DNA of 64,000 nucleotides from Endocalyx cinctus (Eukaryota; Ascomycota; Sordariomycetes; Amphisphaeriales; Apiosporaceae), in NCBI GenBank assembly GCA_001600455.1, contig BCKC01000009.1:806001-870000 (forward strand). The letters are read 5' to 3'. A model generated the notes under the pieces. The model ran no database searches. It saw only the letters and a program-made list of their open reading frames with translations, and was not told the DNA's origin. How positions within the stretch are numbered: the first letter of the stretch is position 1; every line of letters begins with the position of its first letter. A program made the position numbers and the translations under genes. Positions 1 through 12,060 of this stretch are shown here, piece after piece.

Positions 1-158
1 ATGCCCAGCTTATTACGGAAGTTATCCAGGTTCTGACGAATAATTTTAAACCTGATGTGTCTCATATCAAGCATCAAATCGAGACCCTTCTGAGTCGGGA
101 GTACCTCGAGAGAGTAGAATTGTATGATGGCTCTCCCGGGTACAAGTACCTGGCATAG
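1..158 (+). CDS. Cullin, C-terminal fragment (5' truncated by window edge)
   Basis: The frame that starts at base 3 is open from the window edge to TAG at 156-158 and gives 51 residues. They read AQLITEVIQVL, then NNFKPDVSHIKHQIETLL, then SREYLERV, and end in GYKYLA. This is the winged-helix tail of cullins: the IK..IE.LI.REYLER motif and a terminal Y-x-Y/L-A are family hallmarks. Cullins scaffold multi-subunit RING E3 ubiquitin ligases, and this tail sits beside the neddylated, RBX1-binding region. The neddylation lysine itself would lie upstream of the window. The NNFKPDV..IK spacing looks closer to the Cul1/Cul3 type than to Cul4, but the paralogue cannot be settled from 51 residues. The family call is confident. 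Confidence 0.9.
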   Translation, partial: AQLITEVIQVLTNNFKPDVSHIKHQIETLLSREYLERVELYDGSPGYKYLA

Positions 159-964
159 TTAATGATTATGCTTCTCTACTAACATGTAATAATATCCTGT
201 TGATCGACACTGCCGGTTAGTCCTGTTGCAAACTTTAGATAAGTCTTACGGAACGTAAGTAGACGTGTCTACGATAATGAACACTTTCACGATTCTCAAA
301 CGACTTTATAAGTGACGACACATTTATCTTGCATGGCTATGGGGAATATCGCGATTCAATGCGGTTCCAATGTTGTGAATGTAGCGAAATTCATTTTTCA
401 GTTGATCTTCGATCAGTTACGTGTGCCACTTGCTTCCGAAGCTACATGATACTAATATTGCTTCCATAGCTCACGAGATACCAACATTCAAGGGGTCATT
501 ATTGGGTGTTCTAGACACTCGCAATCCCTTTACCGAGGCTATGGCAAACAAAAAACAAAGGAGCTTCTATGTTATGATATCCGTAAGTTAGAGCAACAAT
601 AAAAACAATGAATGACATACCGAACAAATCTAGCACACGAACAAAGATAGTGTTGCAAGGCACAAATAGACCCAATTCCGCCTGAAACAGAACGAATCTT
701 GTTCAGAAATCATAGTGATCACCTTTCGGATTGTTTTCAAGGCAGTGCTTTGATATATATACCAGCTTTCTTTCCATCTTTTGCACCCCAACCCCTTTCT
801 CTTATTCCGCGACTCTAGGCAGGTTTCCTGGAATACATACTCACACTCTTAATTTCATTTGTTTTTAAGTGTTTTTTTTAAACTGTTTTTATTCGTTCAG
901 TTCTTATTCAATACTTCACCTAAAAATATCTATCTCAATCAGGTTTTTTTACCTCTGTTAAAAA
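159..964. other. Intergenic region and upstream sequence of the 704-residue protein gene
   Basis: I see no coding frame here. The last 220 bases carry a TATA-like element and C/T-rich stretches before the ATG at 965, which is a common fungal promoter layout. The first part is presumably the 3' UTR of the cullin gene. Confidence 0.5.
752..761 (+). promoter_or_regulatory. TATA-like element upstream of the gene at 965
   Basis: GATATATATA lies about 205 bp before the ATG. It is followed by pyrimidine-rich DNA (TTTCTTTCCATC and CCCCAACCCC). The call rests on position and composition only. Confidence 0.4.
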
Positions 965-3079
965 ATGGACCGACGCCGATGCGAAAGTCAGATCCGACTA
1001 GAGGCCCTCGGCGGCCTATCGGACTACTACAGCGATGTTGCAAGCGTTTCTGGCCATTCCGACACTGGAAAACCTCTCGACCCAGACTCGTGGGAGGTCG
1101 AAAGCAACTGCAGCGAAGCCAGCACCATTGCCGTCGTCTTCAACCGGGCGGCGCGTCTTGGTTCCCGTCTTGCATCACGTAGGGGAAGCGAAGCTGGTAA
1201 TGCCAATCCCAGCCACTCTCTCGGTTTTCTTGCTGGCTCTACTGCACCGGCCAAAAGGGAGGACGACCTCGCAAATAAGGTACGAGAAATGTTCGTAGGT
1301 GAGGAGTTGGATCGACCCTCTACAGCTAGTAAAGGGTTGCATCCGCCTACTGTTGACGGGTCAAGACACCCTTCTATCATGAGACCAGGTTCAAGAGCTT
1401 CAAGCGACTATGGTAGCGGCGGGGAGTCTTCTGACGAGCCTCGTCGCCCCTTGAACTCGCGGCCGGAAACATCTTGCTCTCAGAGAACCGACACAACAGC
1501 TAGGCGCCAAAGCATATGGAACCCACCAAAGCCCATATACAGGCACGACGCCGTACCTCAGAACGTCCCTTCTTCTCGACCCATCTCTGCCTATGCTCCG
1601 TTCAATCCATCTCCTGTAGATGTTAAGGAGGCGGGTATTAAGGAGGCGGGTAATAAGAGTAGTGGGCGTAAGAGGTCATCGAATCTTTATGGTGCCCCGA
1701 TGAATGAATCTAGCGATGATGAAGACGCGCTTAGTAACTACAGTACCGCGACGTACTCGCATGCTCCCCGAGAGTCTCATTCCATTTATCGCCGAGGCGT
1801 CGAGTCCAGTCGTATTAGAGAGCTTACTAACCGTCGCTTATCGCAAGCGCCAGAAGTAGTATTGGAACCCGAGAATCGCCCCTCGTCTCAGGCACCGGAA
1901 GTAGTACTGGGTCATGAAAAGGAAGTAGCATTACAGGGACATCGCGCTCATATGAACGCGCAAGAAGCTCATGAACTCCGAGGACGATCATTGCAGATTG
2001 ATACTACTATCCCTTCATCTTCCAGACATCAATCCCGTTCGCCCTCACCACTTGAACTAAGCCCTTCCAGGGGAGCCTGGGTTTCGGACATGCCGAAGCA
2101 GAAGCGCGCCTCGTTCATCGACCGGGCGCACAACCATATCGAACGCAGCTTCAACGATCACATGGTGAAGGCCGGTCAGAGACCTTTACCTAGTTTCCAC
2201 GTCAAATCTGTCGCCAAATCTCCTGTCGAAGACGTTTTTAACGATCAGCAAACTGCCAAGCCCTCGAGGACCCCCCACCCTCCAGCTCCCTCCTCTTTTA
2301 TCGCTCATTACCAAAGGAGACAACAGCAGCAGAAGCGACAACGAATGAGCGAGCTCCCGGCCCCTGTGGCCGCCTCTATAGCTCCCTACCGCGCCTCTCA
2401 GGGCACCCCTGGCATATATCAAGGTGCATATCGCCCGCCCGTCCAAAAGCGTAGCGAGGAACTTTTTGGTGTGCCTGTCGATAACAGACGAACTTCGGGT
2501 CTTTTTGATCCCAGGTGGACTCATCACGGCGCACCTATCGCCGAGATAGCACTCCCACAGACCCAGCCTCAGTTTAGGGCGGAGCTGGAAGCTCCAACGA
2601 ACCCGTTTTTCCGTCCTTCGCCATCGATCGACCATATCGTAGAAGCAGACCCAAGCCACGAGATTGGCCTCGCGCGCAGTGACTCTCTTTTCCGCGAACG
2701 TAAAAATAACGTAGCCGCGAGCCCTATTCCTGTACTCTCTGGTCGAGACCGCGATAGAACACACTCATTCTTCGCCCCCGAGTGGTCTCAGAGACAGATG
2801 CAGCAAGCCGGCCAGGGTTCTTCCTCCAGGCGGTACGTCGTCCCAAGTCTTTCACCTTTTCCTGCTCCGAACCCCGCTACGGCTGTTCGCCCGCTCTCTC
2901 GCGAACAACTCGAACTCGCCGCTATGCCCACCGGTCTCGATCTCGGCATGCGGCTTGACGATAGGCGAGGCTTACCTAGTCAGAATGGGAAGGCGCAGGT
3001 GAGGAATTTCTCGCTTAAAAGGTCGATAAATGAGGGTAAGAAGCTGAGCAGAAAAAAGGGGTTACAATCTTTGAGGTGA
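965..3079 (+). CDS. Long intrinsically disordered protein, function unknown
   Basis: A single intronless frame of 704 residues starts at an ATG preceded by an A-run (AAAAA-ATG), a favourable context. It has no signal peptide, membrane segment or recognisable folded domain. Composition is rich in Ser, Pro, Arg and Gln, typical of disordered regulatory or cortical proteins. Two short internal duplications are visible: IKEAGIKEAGNK near residue 225, and a pair of SQAPEVVL units about 17 residues apart near residue 300. The C-terminus is strongly basic (SLKRSIN.GKKLSRKKG). Many S/T-P and R-x-x-S sites suggest phosphorylation, but that is inference. The length of the frame and its codon use support a real gene. 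I do not recognise a family. Confidence 0.75.
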   Translation: MDRRRCESQIRLEALGGLSDYYSDVASVSGHSDTGKPLDPDSWEVESNCSEASTIAVVFNRAARLGSRLASRRGSEAGNANPSHSLGFLAGSTAPAKREDDLANKVREMFVGEELDRPSTASKGLHPPTVDGSRHPSIMRPGSRASSDYGSGGESSDEPRRPLNSRPETSCSQRTDTTARRQSIWNPPKPIYRHDAVPQNVPSSRPISAYAPFNPSPVDVKEAGIKEAGNKSSGRKRSSNLYGAPMNESSDDEDALSNYSTATYSHAPRESHSIYRRGVESSRIRELTNRRLSQAPEVVLEPENRPSSQAPEVVLGHEKEVALQGHRAHMNAQEAHELRGRSLQIDTTIPSSSRHQSRSPSPLELSPSRGAWVSDMPKQKRASFIDRAHNHIERSFNDHMVKAGQRPLPSFHVKSVAKSPVEDVFNDQQTAKPSRTPHPPAPSSFIAHYQRRQQQQKRQRMSELPAPVAASIAPYRASQGTPGIYQGAYRPPVQKRSEELFGVPVDNRRTSGLFDPRWTHHGAPIAEIALPQTQPQFRAELEAPTNPFFRPSPSIDHIVEADPSHEIGLARSDSLFRERKNNVAASPIPVLSGRDRDRTHSFFAPEWSQRQMQQAGQGSSSRRYVVPSLSPFPAPNPATAVRPLSREQLELAAMPTGLDLGMRLDDRRGLPSQNGKAQVRNFSLKRSINEGKKLSRKKGLQSLR

Positions 3080-3418
3080 GGTGAGTTAATGTAGGTTATT
3101 TTCCAACGCCTAAGCTGTAAAAGTCACTCGGCTAAAAGTTTCCTGTGTGCTTTCTACGTAGTTAAAATGAACGATGATAACCTGTTTGAGTCTCGATTTC
3201 CTAAATTACAACTTTCAATGTGATCAATAATACTATGTAACCGTCTCCAATTATAGCTCTAATCAGAAGTTGGAAAAGATGAGGATACGAAAAAAATAAA
3301 ATTGAATCGGATGGGGTTTTTGGAGTTTCTGTATTTCTATTTACGTATCCTACTTATTTTTATTTACAGAGCCCTTTTCAAAACCCCGATCTCAACGAAT
3401 CATTAAAGTACATGACCC
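3080..3418. other. Convergent intergenic spacer
   Basis: AT-rich spacer between two convergent genes, holding both 3' UTRs. It contains AATAAA-like runs (for example AAAAAAATAAAATTG near 3290). Nothing else is visible. Confidence 0.5.
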
Positions 3419-4419
3419 TTAAAGAGATACGCAACCGTCGGCGCTGTCTTCGACGAACAAGCCGCCGTAGATCAAGCCTTCGTCGATGCCGGTCTCCTGG
3501 TATCCCTCGTTAACGACATCGGAAGACTCGGTCGGCTTCTTTAAGATGCCGATCTGGTACTGACCCTCGCCCGAGTTGTCGTTGGATAGGGCTTCTGTAA
3601 CGGCTTCCAGCGGCTCGTCGCCTAGAGAGTAGTATATTTGAATGGTGCTAGATTTTTTTCCGATTATCAATATTTAATTCACGTACTCACTGATAATGAC
3701 GAGGTAGAAATTGCATGCTCACTTCTGCGTAAAGTCAAGGGTAATGGCGAAGTTCTGCCACTCGGTCGTGTCCACAGCCGTCTCCCAGACCTGGGTGTTC
3801 TGACGGTTGAGGAACTTGTACGTGTTCTCGTCGCCGCCCTTGCCGATCAAGGTTCCCATCTGGAAGTTGAACTGGTTGGCGCTGTAGTCAGCGGCCTCGT
3901 GCCACACGGCCTATAAATTATGTCATCGTTAGCTTCAGTCTCACGTCCCCCGAATGCAGTAGTTTCTCATACGATGTATTCGTGCGTCAAGTTGAGCGTC
4001 CGCTCGGGGTCGATCTTGATGCTCCAATGCATCGTCTTGACCCCCGACACGCCGGGGCTACCCTCGTTCTCGTCGCCCTGGATCTGCAAGCCGGCCCTGC
4101 GGAAGCCGTTCTGGGTTTGGAAGACGGACGAGTCCGAGATGGTGACCTCGACGGCCATGAACGTGTCGTTGTCGAACCGCGAGTTCTCGACGTCGGGGAA
4201 CTGCAGGATCTCCGAGAAGGGGTCGTCGCCTCGGATGTAATCCGGGTTGAACGGGCTCGTCGCGTACGAGTCGAAGTCGGTCGGCGTCAGCGTCGCCGGA
4301 ACCAACCCGTCCAGCACTACCGGACACGAGATCTCGCCCGTACCGCGCTTCTTGTTGGCGGGCGCCGCGGTGGCGATGGATCCCGAGAGGAGGAAGAGGG
4401 CCGCGGCGGTGGAATACAT
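3419..4419 (-). CDS. Secreted GH131 family beta-glucanase
   Basis: Three exons on the minus strand, 4419-3973, 3910-3723 and 3647-3419, with GT..AG introns of 62 and 75 nt, give 287 residues. Residues 1-19 form a signal peptide (MYSTAAALFLLSGSIATAA). The mature part matches the GH131 pattern: CPVVLDGLVPA, FDSYATSPFNPDYI, FMAVEVTISDSSVFQT, GFRRAGLQIQGD, GVKTMHWSIK, LNLTHEYIAVWHEAADYSANQF, and near the end IQIYYSLGD with GLIYGGLFVED. Characterised GH131 enzymes from Podospora and Coprinopsis cleave mixed beta-1,3/1,6/1,4-glucans outside the cell. Both splice junctions restore the family sequence (EYI|AVWHEAADY and TQ-N-TIQIYY). The family call is secure; the linkage specificity of this copy is unknown. 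Confidence 0.93.
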
Positions 4420-4997
4420 CGTGGATTCGTAGCTCGGTCTTCTTGAAATGGTGATGATATTGAACTTGTCTTGTCTTGTCTTGTTTCAAGAACGACTACA
4501 CTAGAAAAAATAGTGTCCACCTCGGCTGGTTAAGTACCCTCCTAGCTTACCACGTGCGGATTTAAAGAGCACCAAAGTCAGAAAAAATAAATATGACAGC
4601 ATGTTCACCCGACGATCCGGGTCGTATATTTCTTTTAAACGAACCGGAGCTTTTGACGTGAATATCCATACGGGGGAGAAATTAAGGCATTACTACGGAA
4701 GGGGTATCAACCTCCGAGAAACCGCTTTATTCGCGACAGGGACAGGAGGGCTTAAAAATTTGGGGAAGAATTGCCAAAAACGTCACTTTCCCCAAGGATC
4801 TTCCCGGCTGCCCCGGCTGCCCGGATAAATTGTTCCGCTTTGTTCACAGCATGCCCATATTAAACATTGATGATCTTCATGTGGGAAAGTTATATGCATA
4901 TGATGATACATACGACATAATACACTCCCAGATACTGGCGTCACTTAAGAAGCAGAAGACGAGCTTGCAACCCCACAGAATGCCCAAGTCTCTAGAT

Positions 4998-5017
4998 TGG
5001 TGAAGTCGACTTCACCA
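4998..5017. repeat. Perfect 20-bp palindrome
   Basis: TGGTGAAGTCGACTTCACCA reads the same on both strands over 20 bp with no loop. It lies about 580 bp upstream of the GH131 start codon. It could be a dimeric transcription-factor site, but that is unproven. Confidence 0.6.
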
Positions 5018-5558
5018 TAGGAGAGGGCAAGCGTCGAACATACTGTACACAGTATAGCTGGGCCGGGGATAGCTTTAGAGTTAGCAAGGGTTTGCATTTC
5101 ATTTCATTTTATTTCGTCTCAATTAACTCCAACCACATTGCGCTACTGCGTAAACAGATAAGACCCAAAACACTACGCAGTCCGGCAGTGAAGTTGATGT
5201 TCTCTATCCCGCCAAGCCTAACTGAGGGATGATCAGCCACGAAACAGGGGCAATTTAGTGTACCGGAAATGCGTATAACACGCTAATTCAGGCTCCATAC
5301 TACATACATGTTTATCGTCTTCTTCCCCAAACAACCTCATACGACGCAAGGATGCTTTGATAAATTCCTGGAGTTTGGTGTCCACTTAACGGAGAACCAA
5401 AACATTAAGAATATTAGTTCCAGTTTTGTTATAACTTTGATAGAACCTCCCTGGTGATACCTGCTAAAACCCCGCCAGCCCGCTACTAACTACGGATTGA
5501 ACTAACACATACAACTGCAGTAGGCGACTTTGGTATTAGCATTGCTTAGAGTGTTGAA

Positions 5559-5574
5559 TTGGCGGTACCGCCAA
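5559..5574. repeat. Perfect 16-bp palindrome containing CGG-N2-CCG
   Basis: TTGGCGGTACCGCCAA is a perfect 16-bp palindrome. Its core is an inverted CGG pair, the layout bound by many fungal Zn(II)2Cys6 dimers. It is over 1 kb from any start codon, so a regulatory role is speculative. Confidence 0.5.
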
Positions 5575-7542
5575 GCTTTTCTATCGCCCAAGCGCGATGA
5601 TTTTCTATGGTCAGATGTAGTTAAGGCAATGCATCGCAGGCGTATGTATCATTTAAGAAATCCTGCTGGTTATTAAATGAACCACGGACTTACAAAGTAG
5701 TGTATCGGTATTGGTGTATAATCCCTTGGCCCCAAGGAGGCATCAGTAACTAATGGTGCGATGAAAAGCTACCCATTTGCTATCGCGACAATTTTTTGTG
5801 TCTCTACTCAAGCAATGTGTTGCCTCAAGATCACCTTCTACGTACATTGATTGGGCGTTAGAGTCGCGCTTAAAGCTAACTACAATAGTAGTAGTAAATT
5901 TAATTCGGCAATTCAATACTCGAGGGTTAACGAGATAAGAGTATTTTAGATTGTTAGGAGAGACCTGAAGAGAGAATGTTTCACCTTAGGTACCTGGGAC
6001 AGGATAGCCTGTGCAAGTATGACTAACGAACAAGGGGCGCCCAAAGCTTTTCGACGCGCAACTACACAAGCTGCTCGATTAACTAGTCGAAATGGAATCA
6101 GAAAAAAAGTATGTATTTAACTCGAAATGGTAATTGTGTTTCCTCAGGCGTCGAAGTAAAAGCAGCAGATTCGGCGTGGTAGTTATGGATAATTACCAAT
6201 AACTGGCGAGATACTGCTCAACTCAACCGAGGTCTTCTTCCAATAAGGTAGGATAGCCTTTCGTTAACTGCAGCATAGCCCCCTCTGAGTGTTTATGTTA
6301 TAAGGGTGTATACGAAAGAAAGACTTCGCGTATAGCAATTATTCAGGGGTTATAGCTCACGCCAACCGACCTAGGGCCCGAGCCGCCTGGGGTATGTTTG
6401 GTACTACGAGACTGATGGTAGCGTCGTCGTATCGGCTAGGAGAGATGAATTGATAGGCATTTAACCAGCGATGGAGTGAACGTCGCACGTAGTGAGTAAC
6501 TAAGACATCGCGAGAGTTGTCAGATAAACCTAAAGGACACCACCTTGGCCCTTGATGGGATCTATAGCGTTGATTCAAAGGACACAAACACCTTGGTACA
6601 AGAGGGAAAGATAAGAACTAGAAGGACGAGAGAATATCGTTCATCCGAATGGATAATGAGATTGGGATTGGAGAGGAAAGATGAACCTTGCGACTAAAGT
6701 GAGTATTCAAGTGAGTCAGAGTATTCGGAAAAGACATGTCAACTAATGTGATAGGCATTGTAGTTGTCAAAGTAGATTTATATAATGAAGTTAAATCCTA
6801 CTCATTAGAACTGAGTAATTGTCTCGGTACAGATCTCAATATGGATAGATACTGTGTTAAGGCTAGGAGGTGCGAATAATGAGAAACCGCCGGATGCTCT
6901 TTTGTATTTTATGATTATAATCACCACTGTAGCGAATAAAGCGAGAATACGCATGTGACGTTATGAATTGATGCTCATGGTCACAGTATGGAGTGAGATA
7001 ACTTCAGAATGGATGAGTGCTATTGAAGAAGAGGTTATTTTTACTTTGTTTTATTTATTTATTTTTGGTAAGAGAGACAAAAATATAACAATTGGAAAGT
7101 CTTCTGGAGCGTATGTTCTGTGTGTAGAGTGCTCACAATTGTTTACGCATATATTCCGTAGACCTCGAGGTTTGAATATGAGAGACATAGTTTACTATGT
7201 AAGAAGCATCACTTGTGCTACGCTGTCTTCTATTGTACATTATGGTTGATTGCCACATATATCGACATTAATATTCTTCCACCAACCACTCCTTTATCTC
7301 TTATCTCTTCCGTTCAAAATGCTCCAGTAACATGTTTACTTTGGAAGAGACTTATTCTGGATAATATGAAATGTAAGCAGCAGTGCTCGTCTTGTGGACA
7401 ATCTGTATTGAAACTGGATAAAAAAAAGACAAATGAATGAATGGGAGACACTGAATATACAGGTCATATTGTCAAAAAAAAAAAAGTGTTGTATCCGTGT
7501 CCATTTGGCATGCCGGTAAAAATGTTATAGGAGGAGAGTATC

Positions 7543-8809
7543 CTAGACGGGGTGCTTCAATGCTCTCGTAGAGCTAGACTCACTAACCTCATCGTCGAGC
7601 TTCGCGTGAATAACCTCAGTCTCAACCGTTTTCTGGATTCCTCCCCAAGCGTTTGAATCGTTGAAGTCCCCAATGTCCTCTTCATCATCGAGGCGGACAC
7701 GGTTGTGGTGCGCGGCCGTGATGATGGTAGCAGATTTCCCGCCTTGCGTGTAAGTAGTGCCTTCCGGACCGTTGTATCGAGATAGTTCCCTTCCGTTGGT
7801 TCCGTCTCTCTTCGAGGCTAGGGTGACCTTGGAAATAAGAGTGGCGACGTTCATCTCGATGTAAAGTTTCAGGAGGTAGACAAGCTGATGAAACTGGAGG
7901 TAGCTATAGATAAGAAAGTAATGTTAGTTTTCTTGCCTGCTGGTAGTGCTATTTTAGTTCATTTTCTTGGGGCTTCTTACACGACAGGGTTGGGTAAAAA
8001 TGTAGCACCCATCAGAACGCAGTCAAGCGTGACAGAGATGATGACCATAGCCAAGTTGAAGTGATAAAGTCGGGTGTACTTGGTCAGACCGTAAGAGATA
8101 AGTCGAGAGCGAATCAGGTAGATGAAGTAGACGTTGAGCAATAAATCGACCACCAAGAAAACCGCCTTTTCCGTTCGATCCCAGATAACGTTGATGTCTT
8201 CGTACGTGGTCGTAATTTGGAGACGTGCGGGAATCCAGATACAGAAGCCGCTAAGGTTGATGAGAGTCGCGATGAAAGCCACGGCATATTTGATTTTGTA
8301 CATATCATTCTTTCGGACTTGCAGCAATCCAATTCGGTTGATGATAATCTGTAGGACAAACTGGATTTGCATGCACCAGAACACGACTGCGAAGCAAGGT
8401 TAGACTCAAGCCCGGTAATTAATATACTCATCTATTCGTTCATATACTTACGGATGAAGAAGAAAACCCAAAAGCTTTTTTTTTACAACTGATTAGCACG
8501 AATCATTGGGAAAGATGTATATGAGTTTAGAAGTGCTTACCTCGCTGGGATGGTGCTAGTCAAAAATAGATATGAGACCAGACCCATACAGTTGCTTCCA
8601 GTCCATTCCAACCAACACATGATGATATACGCGTTGAAAAGTCTTCCTCTTTTATAGGCGGCGTGGGACTGCTGAGCGGCTAACACACCGGTAAATACGG
8701 CACACGCCAGACTGAAGCCGAAAATGATACTGGCAATGTTCATTTCAGCCTTAGCCGGCGCCTCATCGACGTACCACTCAGGCACGAGAAATCCACGATC
8801 GCTAGACAT
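7543..8809 (-). CDS. Fungal multi-pass integral membrane protein, function unknown
   Basis: Four minus-strand exons, 8809-8541, 8474-8452 (a 23-nt micro-exon), 8386-7981 and 7903-7543, keep frame and give 352 residues. All three introns (66, 65 and 77 nt) have GT..AG ends. The micro-exon joins IPA-SFWVFFFIL-VFWCMQIQ, creating a continuous hydrophobic helix. About six or seven hydrophobic segments are visible between residues 22 and 250, including NIASIIFGFSLACAVFTGVL, YAVAFIATLINLSGFCIWI and AVFLVVDLLLNVYFIYLI. An acidic polar tail of about 100 residues follows. Conserved-looking features include W-D-R-T-E-K and V-Y-L-Q-F-H near the last segments. The layout recalls fungal rhodopsin-like/Pth11-like unknown families, but I do not assign one, and no transport motif is seen. 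Confidence 0.82.
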
Positions 8810-11800
8810 CTTGAGTAAGAGATTCTGTTCTTGATCTTTTCCGTATATGATTGATCAAACTTGAACTAATTCGCTGCCTTTGGTGGTGCAGGAGTACCGG
8901 TGGGGATTGAAAAAGCAAAGGAGAAGAGAGAAAGGTTAAAGAAGCGAATGTATCGTAGAAGTAGATTGGATTCAGAGCAGGATAGAGAAGTTCAAATATA
9001 TTAAATTTCTAACGCTGTCTACATCCCTATCTAACGTCGTTTACGACTCAGTTTCTACTACCGGCATTCAGCCCACAGATATCGACCAGAGATTAACTAA
9101 CACTAGTTACAAGCCGGGAGATTGTCGAGATTGACCGGATCTTCAATCCCATTAGGGGATCAAAAACTAGTACCTGAACACCATAAGTCTCTTACTCCTG
9201 ATGAAGCACGAGGCACTAGGGCTCAATGATCTGACCAATAAGCAGCATATAACTCCCTACTTGAAGAAAAGACCCCTAAGCTTTTACGGGACTAGCCATC
9301 GTTAGGACGCAACGAGTCATGACGCCGGTGAACTATAATGCCAGATTATCGACCTCTAAGCAACTACCAGCGTGAACTAATGTATTGTCGGGAGCTCTAC
9401 TTCCGTTGACGATTATACTGCGTCACCTAAAAGGAAAGGGAGGAAAAAGAAAAGAAAATAAGCCCGAGGAATAAGTTTTATCACCAGTTGCAAACGTCGT
9501 AGCTAACGTACCTAGGTGCTCATTACTATCTGCAGTATGATGATTAAGGATTCCACTCATTGTTATCGGCCATCATATACAACTCCTTACTCATTTAATC
9601 TTTACATCTTAACGACACCACAATTGCCACTATACAAACTAGTGAGTACGAACCTTGAATCGGTACTGAGAACTATGATCACCTACCGTTTTCCCTTTCC
9701 CTCATTCACTCTGAAGAATCAAACCATAATACGCACTAATAAGATGTGATATATACCTGCCGTAGAAAACTCAACCTATTACTCGGTAGTTTGTCGTACC
9801 CCATATTCAAGAGCCGAACGGGGAAGTATTGCATTAGATACAACGGCAATGGTACATGAAGCACATCATAATATCCTAGGTTTTATCAACATTTCCCACA
9901 GAATTTGCGATGAGAAAGAGATAATATAATAAGAGAGCGTTAATAAACATCAAGCTATTTTCATTTTTTTCACATGAATTTTATTCGATGAGTTTGTGTA
10001 TTATGTCTTGTGATTCTTCAACGTGTACAAGTCGACTTACCCAACGAGCTTTCACCACTGTAAAATTTCTGGGAATATTTGTGCTGAGCATGACACATTT
10101 GTAATCATAATTAATTCTGTAGATCCTAAGAACTATTACGAGTATAGTGTAGCACTATTAAACATAAGCCTGAATCGTCATTTCTATCAACTGCAAAGAA
10201 AGCTAAGATTTATGGCCGCGTATTAGGCTCGGGAAGCTAATGAAGCAGTCGCCACAAGGAGGAACCCCTTAGGAAAGACTTGACAGCAAGCGATCTATGG
10301 GAAGGGGAGGGGAGGATGGTAAGTAATACGTCTAATGTTGGAGATAACAAACTACGTTTTATTTAATAGTTTGATGATCACTGTTCACGATGATCTCTAA
10401 AACTCTTCCTATTTAATAAGTTCGTGGATTAGCTAGGGGGAAAAATAGACGAGTGACACCGTATATAGGGATCTTCTCCTAAAACTTCAAGTTACTAGGT
10501 CTGATCTTTGTCTGATATTGTTTCGGTTTTCAATGACTTCCTCTAGAGATTTGTATGTATGTACCTGTGTTTGGTCGTAACATTTCACGATAGCCAAAAA
10601 GACGGAGGGAAGAAAGGAAACACAAAGTGTTTTGAGGATAGCGATTTATTACTAATAGAGCATCTAGTTATTCAATATTAATTAAATCCCATTAGCTACA
10701 CAATAGTGCCCGCCTTGCAAATTCCAATTGCCACATATCATCTTCATTTTGCTCCGAAATGATTGATGAAGTGCACCTTAGTAATATTGTCTTCGAATGG
10801 AAAGAAAATGGACCGAAGAAGTTCGAAGAATGTTTCGAAATGAACACTGGTAGAATACTGCACAATACACAATTTCACAAGGGAGATCTACATAACAACA
10901 AAAACGAAAAGGAAAAACCTAGCTGGCAGAGCTTTTGGGTGGACCTTACTAGGATAATGGGTGGCGGCACAGATCATAATTATATCAGATTTCAATCTTA
11001 TGCAAGGTCCTATGTCAGTTACCCCTCCCCCCCACAGCCATCTTGACAACGATTGACCATGCCAAGCCAGGTCCAGCCTAGTGATATAATACTTTACGTA
11101 CATATATAGCTTAGCGGAAACACTGGATTAGACTTCACAAGTTTCTGTGGCATGAGATGATGATACCCTTCTTCCTCCAGCTTAGAGAGAGAAGTACCAC
11201 GTTGTAGCTGAAAGCTCCCAAAAATAAGAAACAATGCTTTAGAGAAAATTAAGTACGGCAGACTGTCATAAGTGGACATGTGAAGGGACCCTGTAAATAT
11301 AAGACTGATGACATATTGTAGTTGGGCTAGAATGTCCCTACTGCAGTACATACATACATTGTATGCACATAAAAACGATGGGGTTATAAGCAAATATATA
11401 CTGTAAGTACGCAATTTGATGAAAGGGTAAGTTTATTTCGTTCGGTAATTAAGGGCGTAAGCGTCGTACTACATGGTAGATGCAATACGTGCCCTGTAAT
11501 TAGTTTGAACATAGCACGCAAATGATCTACTTAAGCAGAACTAAATTATAATAAAATATATGAAGAAATAACGTCTTCTTTTTCGATAACTCCTTAGTAG
11601 TTAAATAGGAGAATAAGCAATATATAGCGTTTTTATCATACGTATATACATACGTACCTATACACAGGAGGTAATCTTGCAGCTCAGAGAAAGGCCCAAG
11701 TGTTGAATCCAGCGTTTGTTTACAAAACTAAACAAAAGAAAAGGGGGTAAGACTAAGCCTCCGGTATTAGTGACTAGAATGGAGTTTAGTCTATAGCATT

Positions 11801-12035
11801 AGAGTGAGACTATAAGAGACCCAGGCAAGTTCAAATAGATAGAACAACTTGAAAAACTCAGTTACTTCTGAACTGATTACTATGAAATATGAAAAGGGAT
11901 GCATAAGCTTCTTTTAAGCATGTGGAACCTAGCCACCTCTACGTACCGGACGAGCCCCTAAACCCGATTCNAACTTCAGGTCCGACGAGTAGATTCCACA
12001 TTACTTATCGTTGGGATTTAACGCCTCCACCTAGG

Positions 12036-12060
12036 TTTTTTTTTTTTTTTTTTTTTTTTT
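12036..12060. repeat. Poly-T run, 25 nt
   Basis: An uninterrupted run of 25 T. Similar long A/T runs recur across the window: 15203-15224, 19020-19046, 20664-20683, 21320-21345, 48974-48990, 54845-54870, 55447-55467, 59621-59641 and 60598-60615. Confidence 0.9.

Larger units (their letters stand above)
4420..7542. other. Gene-free region of about 3.1 kb
   Basis: No convincing coding frame, splice pattern or RNA gene is visible. The part next to 4419 is the GH131 promoter. Composition is moderately AT-rich and there are no clear terminal repeats. The only structured elements noticed are two perfect palindromes at 4998-5017 and 5559-5574. Confidence 0.5.

Noticed and set aside
2186..2764. 192-residue antisense frame inside the disordered 704-residue gene
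   Set aside because: It overlaps the longer frame, has no domain and no promoter.
10759..11046. 95-residue plus frame
   Set aside because: Lys/Asn-rich with no domain, in AT-rich DNA and with no promoter features.
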